Shown here: piece by piece, positions 1-6,617 of the stretch
Position numbering within the stretch: the stretch's first letter is position 1
Layout of the letters: each line of letters begins with the position of its first letter
DNA from: Candidatus Woesearchaeota archaeon
Lineage (GTDB): Archaea > Nanobdellota > Nanobdellia > Woesearchaeales > WJKL01
Assembly (NCBI GenBank): GCA_019322455.1
Contig: JAHWIT010000140.1
Coordinates: forward strand, 1 to 7,161
Reading direction: 5' to 3'
DNA: 7,161 nt
Notes under the pieces: model-generated
The model's input: the letters and a program-made list of their open reading frames with translations, nothing else
What the model was told of the DNA's origin: nothing
The model's database searches: none
Translations under genes and position numbers: made by a program

Positions 1-1
1 T

Positions 2-556
2 GACATCCTTACAATTGGATGGTCTGCACTGCAGACAGTAAGAGATGCAGATCTAGGAATGGTTATCCATGCACACAGAGCAATGCATGCAGCTGTAACA
101 AAGAATCCTTATCATGGAATTAGCATGTTGACAATAGCAAAGATTGCTAGATTAATAGGAGTTGATCAACTTCACATAGGAGCTGTTTTTGGAAAAATGG
201 TTGGCGGAGCAAAAGAAGTCGTTCCAATTGGTGAAGAAATAGAAGATAAAATTATTCGTCCAGAAGAACCAGCACATAGACTAGAGCAGGACTGGGGCAG
301 AATTAAGCCAGTATTTGCAGTCTGTTCAGGAGGCTTATACCCAGGAGCAGTCCCTCCTTTAATGAAAACAATGGGAAATAATATAATAATCCAAGCAGGT
401 GGAGGTTGTCACGGGCATCCAGATGGAACAGTTTACGGAGCAAGAGCAATGAGGCAAGCAGTCGAAGCAACAATGAAAGGTATTAGCTTGGAAAAATACG
501 CAGAGGATCATATGGAACTACACAAAGCAATCTGGAAATGGGGTGTTAAAAAGTAA
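2..556 (+). CDS. rbcL: RuBisCO large subunit, archaeal form III-like (C-terminal part, 5' truncated by window edge)
   Basis: The frame is open from the first bases of the window to TAA at 554-556, giving the last 184 residues of a ribulose-bisphosphate carboxylase. An internal ATG at 59 is not the start, because conserved RuBisCO sequence precedes it. Matches to the catalytic TIM barrel are clear: HAHRAMHA (His, Arg and His equivalent to spinach H294, R295, H298), HIGAVFGKMVG (H327 and loop-6 K334), VCSGG (S379-G381) and the phosphate-binding GGGCHGHPDG (G403-G404). These residues argue for a catalytically competent enzyme rather than a form IV RuBisCO-like protein, although the metal-binding carbamylated-lysine region lies outside the window. 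In archaea such enzymes carboxylate ribulose-1,5-bisphosphate made from AMP by AMP phosphorylase and ribose-1,5-bisphosphate isomerase, yielding 3-phosphoglycerate; neither partner gene is visible here. The loop-6 lysine is followed by Met-Val where plant enzymes have Leu-Glu. The exact subform cannot be fixed from this fragment. Confidence 0.95.
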   Translation, partial: DILTIGWSALQTVRDADLGMVIHAHRAMHAAVTKNPYHGISMLTIAKIARLIGVDQLHIGAVFGKMVGGAKEVVPIGEEIEDKIIRPEEPAHRLEQDWGRIKPVFAVCSGGLYPGAVPPLMKTMGNNIIIQAGGGCHGHPDGTVYGARAMRQAVEATMKGISLEKYAEDHMELHKAIWKWGVKK

Positions 557-562
557 TTCAAA

Positions 563-570
563 TTTTTATT
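563..570 (+). terminator. T-rich tract after RuBisCO
   Basis: A TTTTTATT run starts 7 bases after the RuBisCO stop. Archaeal transcription often ends at oligo-T tracts without a hairpin, so this may end the RuBisCO transcript. It lies in the 12-bp gap to the convergent gene and overlaps that gene's stop codon. The assignment rests only on base composition and position. Confidence 0.3.
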
Positions 571-961
571 AATCCTTAACTAAATAAGATGGTTGTAAAC
601 AACCCTCTAATCCTTCATTTTCCTCTTTTGTATATTTACTTTTATTCTTAATACCATTAGAAGTTAGATGATATTCTCTTTCTGATGGAATATCATACTT
701 TTTACTAATCTCAGCAGGTCTTCTTTCTCTATATTCTGCAAAACCTTGCACTACAAGACTGTTTAAATGAATAAATAATTTAGTAGGAGGTATTATTGAA
801 TCCGTAAACAATACAGCAAGACCAGTTTTTAATGCGCTCTTCTTTTCAAAGCCAACTTTCTTACCTTTCTTTTGCCTGATATCATTATTAATCTCTTTAG
901 GAGTTTTCCATACATGATAACTCAATGTAAAATATACATCTGATTCAGTAATTTCTACCAT
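569..961 (-). CDS. Small winged-helix-like putative DNA-binding protein (130 aa)
   Basis: I do not recognise a named family, but the 130-residue protein has the layout of a winged helix-turn-helix domain. After a first helix (about 8-18), KTPKEINNDI (about 20-29) resembles helix 2. A likely recognition helix and following strand (about 58-78) contain IHLNSLVVQGFAEYRE, matching the 'hLxxLvxxGfaexr' pattern of archaeal and bacterial wHTH regulators. A basic loop and REYHLTSNGIK (about 95-105) resemble the wing followed by the usual 'yxLTxxG' ending. There is no signal peptide or membrane segment, so it should be cytoplasmic and may bind DNA. The ATG start is supported by a TATA-like box about 25 bp upstream, implying a leaderless mRNA. 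The gene is convergent with RuBisCO (12-bp gap) and divergent from the surface-protein gene, with a palindrome between the two promoters that could be its operator. Function as a regulator is inferred from the pattern only. Confidence 0.7.
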   Translation of the reverse strand: MVEITESDVYFTLSYHVWKTPKEINNDIRQKKGKKVGFEKKSALKTGLAVLFTDSIIPPTKLFIHLNSLVVQGFAEYRERRPAEISKKYDIPSEREYHLTSNGIKNKSKYTKEENEGLEGCLQPSYLVKD

Positions 962-982
962 TAAATAAGAAAATAGGGCTTA

Positions 983-990
983 ATTTTAAA
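983..990 (-). promoter_or_regulatory. TATA box of the winged-helix gene (leaderless promoter)
   Basis: On the minus strand this reads TTTAAAAT, centred about 25 bp before the ATG at 961. This is the archaeal spacing from TATA box to transcription start, so transcription would begin at or very near the start codon. No Shine-Dalgarno motif precedes the ATG, which agrees with a leaderless transcript. Confidence 0.5.
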
Positions 991-1024
991 CATTTACGGT
1001 TTTTTCTTTATTTAATTAGAATCA

Positions 1025-1041
1025 ATAAGAATTATTCTTAT
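1025..1041. promoter_or_regulatory. 17-bp perfect palindrome, candidate operator between divergent genes
   Basis: ATAAGAAT-T-ATTCTTAT is a perfect dyad with 8-bp arms around one central base. It lies between the divergent winged-helix and surface-protein genes, about 33 bp before the surface-protein TATA box and about 35 bp beyond the winged-helix TATA box. A further AGAAT half-site at 1018-1022 sits exactly 10 bp (one helical turn) from the AGAAT in the left arm, and a GTTCTT half-site lies at 1053-1058. This would suit a dimeric wHTH regulator controlling one or both promoters. Binding is inferred; AT-rich DNA gives some palindromes by chance. Confidence 0.4.
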
Positions 1042-1067
1042 ATACTGAAAATGTTCTTAAAATAACC

Positions 1068-1081
1068 AAAACCTTTAAATA
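1068..1081 (+). promoter_or_regulatory. BRE/TATA promoter of the surface-protein gene
   Basis: An A/C-rich BRE-like stretch AAAACC (1068-1073) is followed directly by TTTAAATA (1074-1081), a near-consensus archaeal TATA box. Transcription would start about 25 bp downstream near 1103-1106, leaving a leader of roughly 55-60 nt before the ATG at 1162. Confidence 0.6.
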
Positions 1082-1148
1082 TAAGTGTTATTACTACAGA
1101 ATAGAAAACAATATTGGGGGAATATTTTAATTATTATTATTTAAATTT

Positions 1149-1154
1149 GGAGGG
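1149..1154 (+). promoter_or_regulatory. Shine-Dalgarno site deciding the start at 1162
   Basis: GGAGGG lies 7 bases before ATG 1162. This favours that ATG over the in-frame TTG at 1114, which would place 16 extra residues before the signal peptide. Confidence 0.75.
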
Positions 1155-1161
1155 TTATAAA

Positions 1162-2658
<1,497 letters not shown>

Positions 2659-2659
2659 A

Positions 2660-2669
2660 TTTTTTATTT
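2660..2669 (+). terminator. Oligo-T tract after the surface-protein gene
   Basis: TTTTTTATTT begins one base after the TAA stop, matching the oligo-T signals at which archaeal RNA polymerase stops. If termination is incomplete, the hairpin region just downstream would form part of the 3' UTR. Confidence 0.4.
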
Positions 2670-2670
2670 G

Positions 2671-2784
2671 TCAAAAACCACCAATCACAGATTGGTGGTA
2701 TACTGTCCAAGCATCAGCAACATGAAGTGGTTTTTGATGCTCAAAATTCCACCTAACCACTCATCTTAGATGAGTGGAATTTTG
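2671..2784 (+). repeat. Cluster of nested, partly competing inverted repeats in an intergenic region
   Basis: This non-coding stretch holds several exact inverted repeats. (1) ACCACCAATC (2677-2686) and GATTGGTGGT (2690-2699) form a 10-bp stem with loop ACA. (2) TCAAAAACCAC (2671-2681) matches GTGGTTTTTGA (2727-2737), an 11-bp long-range stem that shares bases with stem 1 and so competes with it. (3) AGCATCA (2710-2716) matches TGATGCT (2735-2741). (4) CCACTCATC (2757-2765) and GATGAGTGG (2769-2777) form a 9-bp stem with loop TTA. (5) CAAAATTCCAC (2742-2752) matches GTGGAATTTTG (2774-2784), an 11-bp stem competing with part of stem 4. Both halves use the same plan: a compact CCAC...GTGG hairpin plus a longer arm beginning CAAAA. 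It lies upstream of the next gene's TATA box, so it should not be in that gene's mRNA. It could be a 3' UTR structure, a small RNA, or a small non-autonomous element with hairpin ends. T-rich runs (2780-2803) follow the last hairpin. Confidence 0.6.
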
Positions 2785-2821
2785 TTGTTTTAATATTCTT
2801 TTTCTCGACAAAAACATAAAG

Positions 2822-2829
2822 TTTAAATA
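2822..2829 (+). promoter_or_regulatory. TATA box of the first propeller lipoprotein gene
   Basis: TTTAAATA lies about 38 bp before ATG 2863, with an A-rich BRE-like stretch (ACATAAAG) just before it. Transcription would start near 2850, giving a leader of only about 12 nt consisting largely of the G-rich tract at 2854-2861. Confidence 0.55.
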
Positions 2830-2853
2830 ACTCTAAAACATTAATTATTAATA

Positions 2854-2861
2854 GGGGGAGG
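2854..2861 (+). promoter_or_regulatory. G-rich Shine-Dalgarno-like tract, unusually close to the start codon
   Basis: GGGGGAGG contains the anti-16S motif GGAGG but ends only one base before ATG 2863, much closer than the usual 5-9 bases. No other plausible in-frame start exists before the lipoprotein-like signal, so the ATG is probably right and the ribosome-binding role of the tract is doubtful. Confidence 0.4.
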
Positions 2862-2862
2862 C

Positions 2863-4860
2863 ATGGCTAACCTAACTGATAAAGTTATTAATTCTAGAAA
2901 TTTCTTTTCTAAAATAAAGAGAGCTATAGCCTGCACTGTAATAGCTGCAGTAGGATATTTTGGAATTGGATGCGGAGACGATGATAATGGAAGTAATAAT
3001 AATCCCCCTTTTGAAATTCCCAGTACAACAAAAGTATTAGATGATTCCACAATTCAAGAACTTCTAGATTACTCAGAAGCTGATGGAAAATTAACATTTG
3101 ATCAAACTACAACACAATTAGAATCATTATTACCAGAAGATGTTGTTGTTTTAGGAGTCAATAACATTACACCTAATGGTCTTCTTCGTAAAGTTAGTAA
3201 TGTTTCAATTAATAGTAATGTAATTGTTGAAACTGCTAAAGCCACTCTTGAAGATGCAATTAAGAAATGTTATGTAGAAGTAAACAAAAACTTAACTCTT
3301 AGTGATGTCAAAGCTATGAAATCAAAAAAAGGCATATCTTCCAATAATAAATCTCTTGGTTTTAACATTGCAATAAATAATGTGATTTTATATGATGCAG
3401 ATGGAGATGAAATCACTACAACAAATGATCAAATTAGAGCTAATGGAAATATTTCATTTGATTCTAGTTTTGATTTCAATTTAAGATTAGATAATTTTGA
3501 ATTAAAAGAACTTAATTTCACAAATACAACAATTGAAACAGCTCAAATTGAATTAACCACACAATCATCTATATTAAGTATAACTAAAAAAATAGAAATT
3601 GCCAGATACAACTTCACTCCTATTACAGCATGGATTGGACACGTTCCTGTTGTTATTACACCAATACTAGGCGTTAATGTAGGTCTTGATGGAGATGTTT
3701 CAATTGGTATAACAACAAATGTAACGCAAGATGCAACACTTACTGCAGGACTGTCTTACAACAATAGCTTATGGAGCCCAATAAGTAATTTTTCAAACAA
3801 TTTTCAATTTAATCCTCCTATATTATCTGCAAATGCCATGGCCAAAGCTTATACAGGACCACAATTAAGCCTTTTGCTGTATGGCATTACAGGGCCTTAT
3901 GGAGAAATAAATGGATACGGAAAACTTGAAGCAGATTTAAATAAAAGCCCTTCATGGAGATTACTTGCAGGACTTGAAGCTAAACTAGGAGTAAAATTTG
4001 AAATACTTAGTAAAACAATTGCTGATTATAACGCTACTGTGACTGATTTTAAAAAAGTATTAACACAATCAGAAAATATACTTTTTGTTTCAAACAGAGA
4101 TGGAAATAATGAAATCTATGCCATGAATGTTGATGGAACAGGACAAACAAGAATAACAAATAATATTGCTCGTGATTATCATCCAATATGGTCCCCTGAT
4201 CTAAACAAGATAATTTTTATGTCAGAAAGAGATGGAAATGCTGAAATTTATACTTTGAATATGATTGATAATTCCATAGTTAGAATAACTAATAATCCTG
4301 CTTATGACAATGATCCTATTTTTTCTCCTGATGGAACAAAGATTACTTTTGATTCAGACAGAAATGGGAATAATGAAATCTATAGAATAAATTCAGATGC
4401 TACAGGACTAATAAACTTAACAAACAATCCTGCTAATGACTATGAGCCTGCATGGTCTCCTGATGGAAATAAAATTGCCTTTTATTCATTTAGAGATGGA
4501 AATGCTGAAATTTACAAAATGAATTCAGATGGTAGTGGCTTGCAAAATTTAACTAATAATATTGCTGCTGATTATTATCCTGCATTTTCTCCTGATGGAA
4601 CAAAGATTGTATTCCAATCAGATAGAGATGGAAATGCTGAAATCTGTAAAATAAATATAGATGGCAGCAACGTCATAAGACTTACAAATAACAGTGCTGA
4701 AGAATATGGTCCAAATTGGTCTCCGGATGGAAGCAAGATTGTCTTTATATCTAATAGAGATGGAAATTGGGAGATTTATACCATGAATTCAAATGGCACA
4801 AATCAAACAAGATTAACAAATAATCTTTTCATTGACAACTGCCCATCATGGTCTCCATAA
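2863..4860 (+). CDS. Secreted lipoprotein-like protein with unassigned beta-rich domain and six-bladed TolB/PD40-type propeller (665 aa)
   Basis: The N-terminus has a basic segment (KIKR, about 17-20), a hydrophobic stretch (21-36) and GIGC with Cys37, followed by GDDDNGS and an Asn/Pro linker. This is the look of a lipid-anchored exported protein, although the lipobox is not canonical (Gly at -3). Residues about 55-160 are a mixed region. Residues about 165-400 form a beta-rich domain I cannot name, ending in YGKLEADLN and LEAKLGVKFEI motifs. From about 403 to the end come six repeats of 44 residues with FxSxRDGNxEIYxMN and LTNNxAxDYxPxWSPDGxKI, typical of TolB-like WD40/PD40 propellers. The first blade begins without its WSPDG strand and the protein ends at SWSP, so the ring probably closes by joining the two ends. 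Many N-x-S/T sequons suit an N-glycosylated surface protein. Binding or adhesion is inferred; no catalytic residues are seen. A paralogue follows 44 bp downstream. This architecture is common in bacteria, so transfer is possible, but base use matches its neighbours. Confidence 0.8.
   Translation: MANLTDKVINSRNFFSKIKRAIACTVIAAVGYFGIGCGDDDNGSNNNPPFEIPSTTKVLDDSTIQELLDYSEADGKLTFDQTTTQLESLLPEDVVVLGVNNITPNGLLRKVSNVSINSNVIVETAKATLEDAIKKCYVEVNKNLTLSDVKAMKSKKGISSNNKSLGFNIAINNVILYDADGDEITTTNDQIRANGNISFDSSFDFNLRLDNFELKELNFTNTTIETAQIELTTQSSILSITKKIEIARYNFTPITAWIGHVPVVITPILGVNVGLDGDVSIGITTNVTQDATLTAGLSYNNSLWSPISNFSNNFQFNPPILSANAMAKAYTGPQLSLLLYGITGPYGEINGYGKLEADLNKSPSWRLLAGLEAKLGVKFEILSKTIADYNATVTDFKKVLTQSENILFVSNRDGNNEIYAMNVDGTGQTRITNNIARDYHPIWSPDLNKIIFMSERDGNAEIYTLNMIDNSIVRITNNPAYDNDPIFSPDGTKITFDSDRNGNNEIYRINSDATGLINLTNNPANDYEPAWSPDGNKIAFYSFRDGNAEIYKMNSDGSGLQNLTNNIAADYYPAFSPDGTKIVFQSDRDGNAEICKINIDGSNVIRLTNNSAEEYGPNWSPDGSKIVFISNRDGNWEIYTMNSNGTNQTRLTNNLFIDNCPSWSP
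4069..4860 (+). repeat. Six tandem 132-bp units encoding propeller blades
   Basis: The AGAGATGG core recurs at 4096, 4228, 4360 (as AGAAATGG), 4492, 4624 and 4756, every step being exactly 132 bp, or 44 codons. Flanking stretches such as CCTGATGGAA and ATGAATTCAGATGG also recur. The lack of any indel between units suggests recent amplification or continuing homogenisation by recombination. Confidence 0.85.
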
Positions 4861-4871
4861 AATGCACAACC

Positions 4872-4882
4872 TTTTTATAAAA
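4872..4882 (+). promoter_or_regulatory. TATA-like box before the second propeller gene (leaderless)
   Basis: TTTTTATAAAA is centred about 28 bp before ATG 4905, the spacing expected for a leaderless archaeal transcript, and no Shine-Dalgarno motif is present in the 44-bp gap. The same T-run may help end the upstream transcript. A second TATA-like stretch (TATATAA, 4891-4897) is too close to the ATG to drive it. The gene may still also be co-transcribed with its paralogue. Confidence 0.4.
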
Positions 4883-4904
4883 AAATCACTTATATAACTA
4901 AAAA

Positions 4905-6617
4905 ATGAGCCTTACAAATATAATAAAAAAAGAAATAGGTTTGTTTAGTAAAGTAAAAAGATTTCTTGCTTATAGCACTATTGTTGCAGCAGCATATCTT
5001 GGCATTAGCTGCGAAGATAACGGAAGTGGTGATGGCCCAACCAATAATCCTCCAGTTATACAAGATATATCAGATATAGTAGCAGATGAAGGAGATTTAA
5101 TTCAAATTAATCCTATTGCTACAGATCCTGACGGAGATTCTCTTACATTTACTTATTCATCTCCTTTAGATTCAAATGGCGAATGGCAAACAGTATATAC
5201 AGATGCAGGAGTTTATACAGGAATAACTGCTACTGCAAAAGATGGAAAAGGCGGGCAAGATTCTACAAACTTCAATATAACTGTAAATAATATTAATGAT
5301 CCTCCTGTACTTGATCATATTGATGATGCTGAAGTTAACCAAGGAGCAACATTAATTATTCCTTTAAGCGCTTCTGATCCTGATTTTGATCCATTAAACT
5401 TTTATCTCCAAAATGAACCTGCTGGCATGTTTGTTAATGCTAGTGATGAAATTGAATGGGTTCCTGGACTTGAAGATGGAGGAAATTATACAATAACAGC
5501 TGTTGTAAGTGATAATAAATCAACTGATTCTCAAGAAGTAAATATAAATGTGCCTTGCTACAAAATAGCTTTTATTGCAGAATTAGATAATGGCAACCGA
5601 GACATTTGTGTAGTAAATATCAATGGTAGGGATGAAACAGATATTACAGACCTTATTAGTGGAGGAAAAGAAGAATGTCCTACTTGGTCTCCTGATGCAA
5701 GCAAAATAGTATTCTTAGAAATACATTCTGCTGAAATTTATTCGATTAATTCAGATGGAACAGGACCTTTACTGTTGACTATTGGATCAGAACCAGCATT
5801 GTCTCCTGACGGAACAAAAATTGTTTATATGGATTTAAATGATGATATTCTTATAATGAATCCGGATGGAACTGGGAAAAATAAATTAACATTAGGCCTT
5901 ATTGACAGTAAACCAAGATGGTCTGCTGACGGAAGTAAAATTGTTTTTGAAAGAGACGCATCTCCCTTCTTACCTGAAACACATATAATGAATCCAGATG
6001 GTTCTGGAGTAATAAAATTAACAAGTTATGGAGATAATAATCTATCCTGGTTGTCTGATTGGACAAGAGTTGTATTTGATTCGTATAGAGATGGAAATAG
6101 GGAAATATATGCTATAAATCCAGATGGAACAGGAGAAACAAGATTGACTAATAATTCAAGCAGAGATTATTACCCAGTATGGTCTCCTGATGGATTAAAA
6201 ATTGCTTTTATATCTAATAGAGATGGAAATCAAGAAATCTATGTCATGAACCCAGATGGAACTAACCAAACAAGATTGACAAATAACCCTGTTATGGACT
6301 GGACTCCAGCATGGTCTCCTGACAGCAGTAAGATTGCTTTTGTATCTGAAAGAGATGGAAATCAAGAAGTTTATATAACGAATCCGGATGGAACAGGACA
6401 GACAAGATTAACTAATGACCCAATCAAGAAGTACAAAGCACATGTATCATGGTCTCCTGAAGGTAATAAGATTGTTTTTATATCCTCATATACTAATGTA
6501 GGAAATCCACTGCCACTTGCGATATATAGCATTAATCCAGACGGATCTAATTTAAAAAGATTAACAAATAATGATGTTTTTTGGGCTCGTTATGTTTGGT
6601 CACCAGTTAAGAAATAA
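4905..6617 (+). CDS. Secreted lipoprotein-like protein with two Ig/cadherin-like domains and eight PD40-type propeller repeats (570 aa)
   Basis: This is a paralogue of the gene just upstream. The N-terminus again has FSKVKR, a hydrophobic stretch and GISC (Cys36), then an acidic Gly/Ser/Asn linker ending in NNPP. In place of the unassigned domain it has two Ig/cadherin-like modules: residues about 49-128 (DEGDLIQINPIATDPDGDSL motif) and about 132-216 (NQGATLIIPLSASDPD motif, followed by a He_PIG-like EPAGM and EWVPG). Residues about 218-570 carry eight propeller repeats, recognisable by IAFxSxRDGNxEIYxMNPDGTxxTRLTNN and WSPDGxKI. Blades 5-7 are close to consensus, while blades 1-4 and 8 are diverged; SWLSDWTRV (381-389) replaces the normal WSPDGxKI in one of them. 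The ring again seems to close with the C-terminal VWSP. It probably acts outside the cell in binding or attachment; no enzyme motif is seen. The last 11 bp overlap the convergent taw3 gene. Confidence 0.8.
   Translation: MSLTNIIKKEIGLFSKVKRFLAYSTIVAAAYLGISCEDNGSGDGPTNNPPVIQDISDIVADEGDLIQINPIATDPDGDSLTFTYSSPLDSNGEWQTVYTDAGVYTGITATAKDGKGGQDSTNFNITVNNINDPPVLDHIDDAEVNQGATLIIPLSASDPDFDPLNFYLQNEPAGMFVNASDEIEWVPGLEDGGNYTITAVVSDNKSTDSQEVNINVPCYKIAFIAELDNGNRDICVVNINGRDETDITDLISGGKEECPTWSPDASKIVFLEIHSAEIYSINSDGTGPLLLTIGSEPALSPDGTKIVYMDLNDDILIMNPDGTGKNKLTLGLIDSKPRWSADGSKIVFERDASPFLPETHIMNPDGSGVIKLTSYGDNNLSWLSDWTRVVFDSYRDGNREIYAINPDGTGETRLTNNSSRDYYPVWSPDGLKIAFISNRDGNQEIYVMNPDGTNQTRLTNNPVMDWTPAWSPDSSKIAFVSERDGNQEVYITNPDGTGQTRLTNDPIKKYKAHVSWSPEGNKIVFISSYTNVGNPLPLAIYSINPDGSNLKRLTNNDVFWARYVWSPVKK
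6087..6480 (+). repeat. Near-consensus 132-bp propeller repeat units in the second paralogue
   Basis: AGAGATGGAAAT recurs at 6087, 6219 and 6351, again 132 bp apart, the same period as in the upstream gene. The remaining blades of this gene are irregular in length. The RDGN-to-TNQTRLTNN segment of the middle unit closely resembles the last blade of the upstream paralogue, consistent with shared ancestry or exchange between the two genes. Confidence 0.7.

Noticed and set aside
59..61. ATG at 59 as the start of the RuBisCO gene
   Set aside because: The 19 codons before it continue conserved RuBisCO sequence, so the gene is cut by the window edge.
1114..1161. TTG start at 1114 extending the surface protein by 16 residues
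   Set aside because: It would put a Tyr/Asn-rich segment before an otherwise perfect signal peptide, while ATG 1162 has a well-spaced GGAGGG.
2722..2769. 15-codon ORF (MKWFLMLKIPPNHSS) in the structured intergenic region, in the same frame as the upstream surface protein
   Set aside because: No ribosome-binding site is seen and an open stretch this short is expected by chance. Its sequence is dictated by the inverted repeats, and stop readthrough from the upstream gene is unsupported.
2671..2784. C/D-box guide RNA or a riboswitch for the downstream gene
   Set aside because: No convincing C (RUGAUGA) and D (CUGA) box pairs were found, and the downstream gene's TATA box lies after the structure, so it should not be in that mRNA.
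2841..3050. 69-residue minus-strand ORF over the start of the first propeller gene
   Set aside because: It covers the promoter and signal-peptide region of a well-supported gene and resembles no protein family.
4069..4860. CRISPR-like or minisatellite array
   Set aside because: The 132-bp repeats are entirely coding and in frame, and encode standard PD40 propeller blades.
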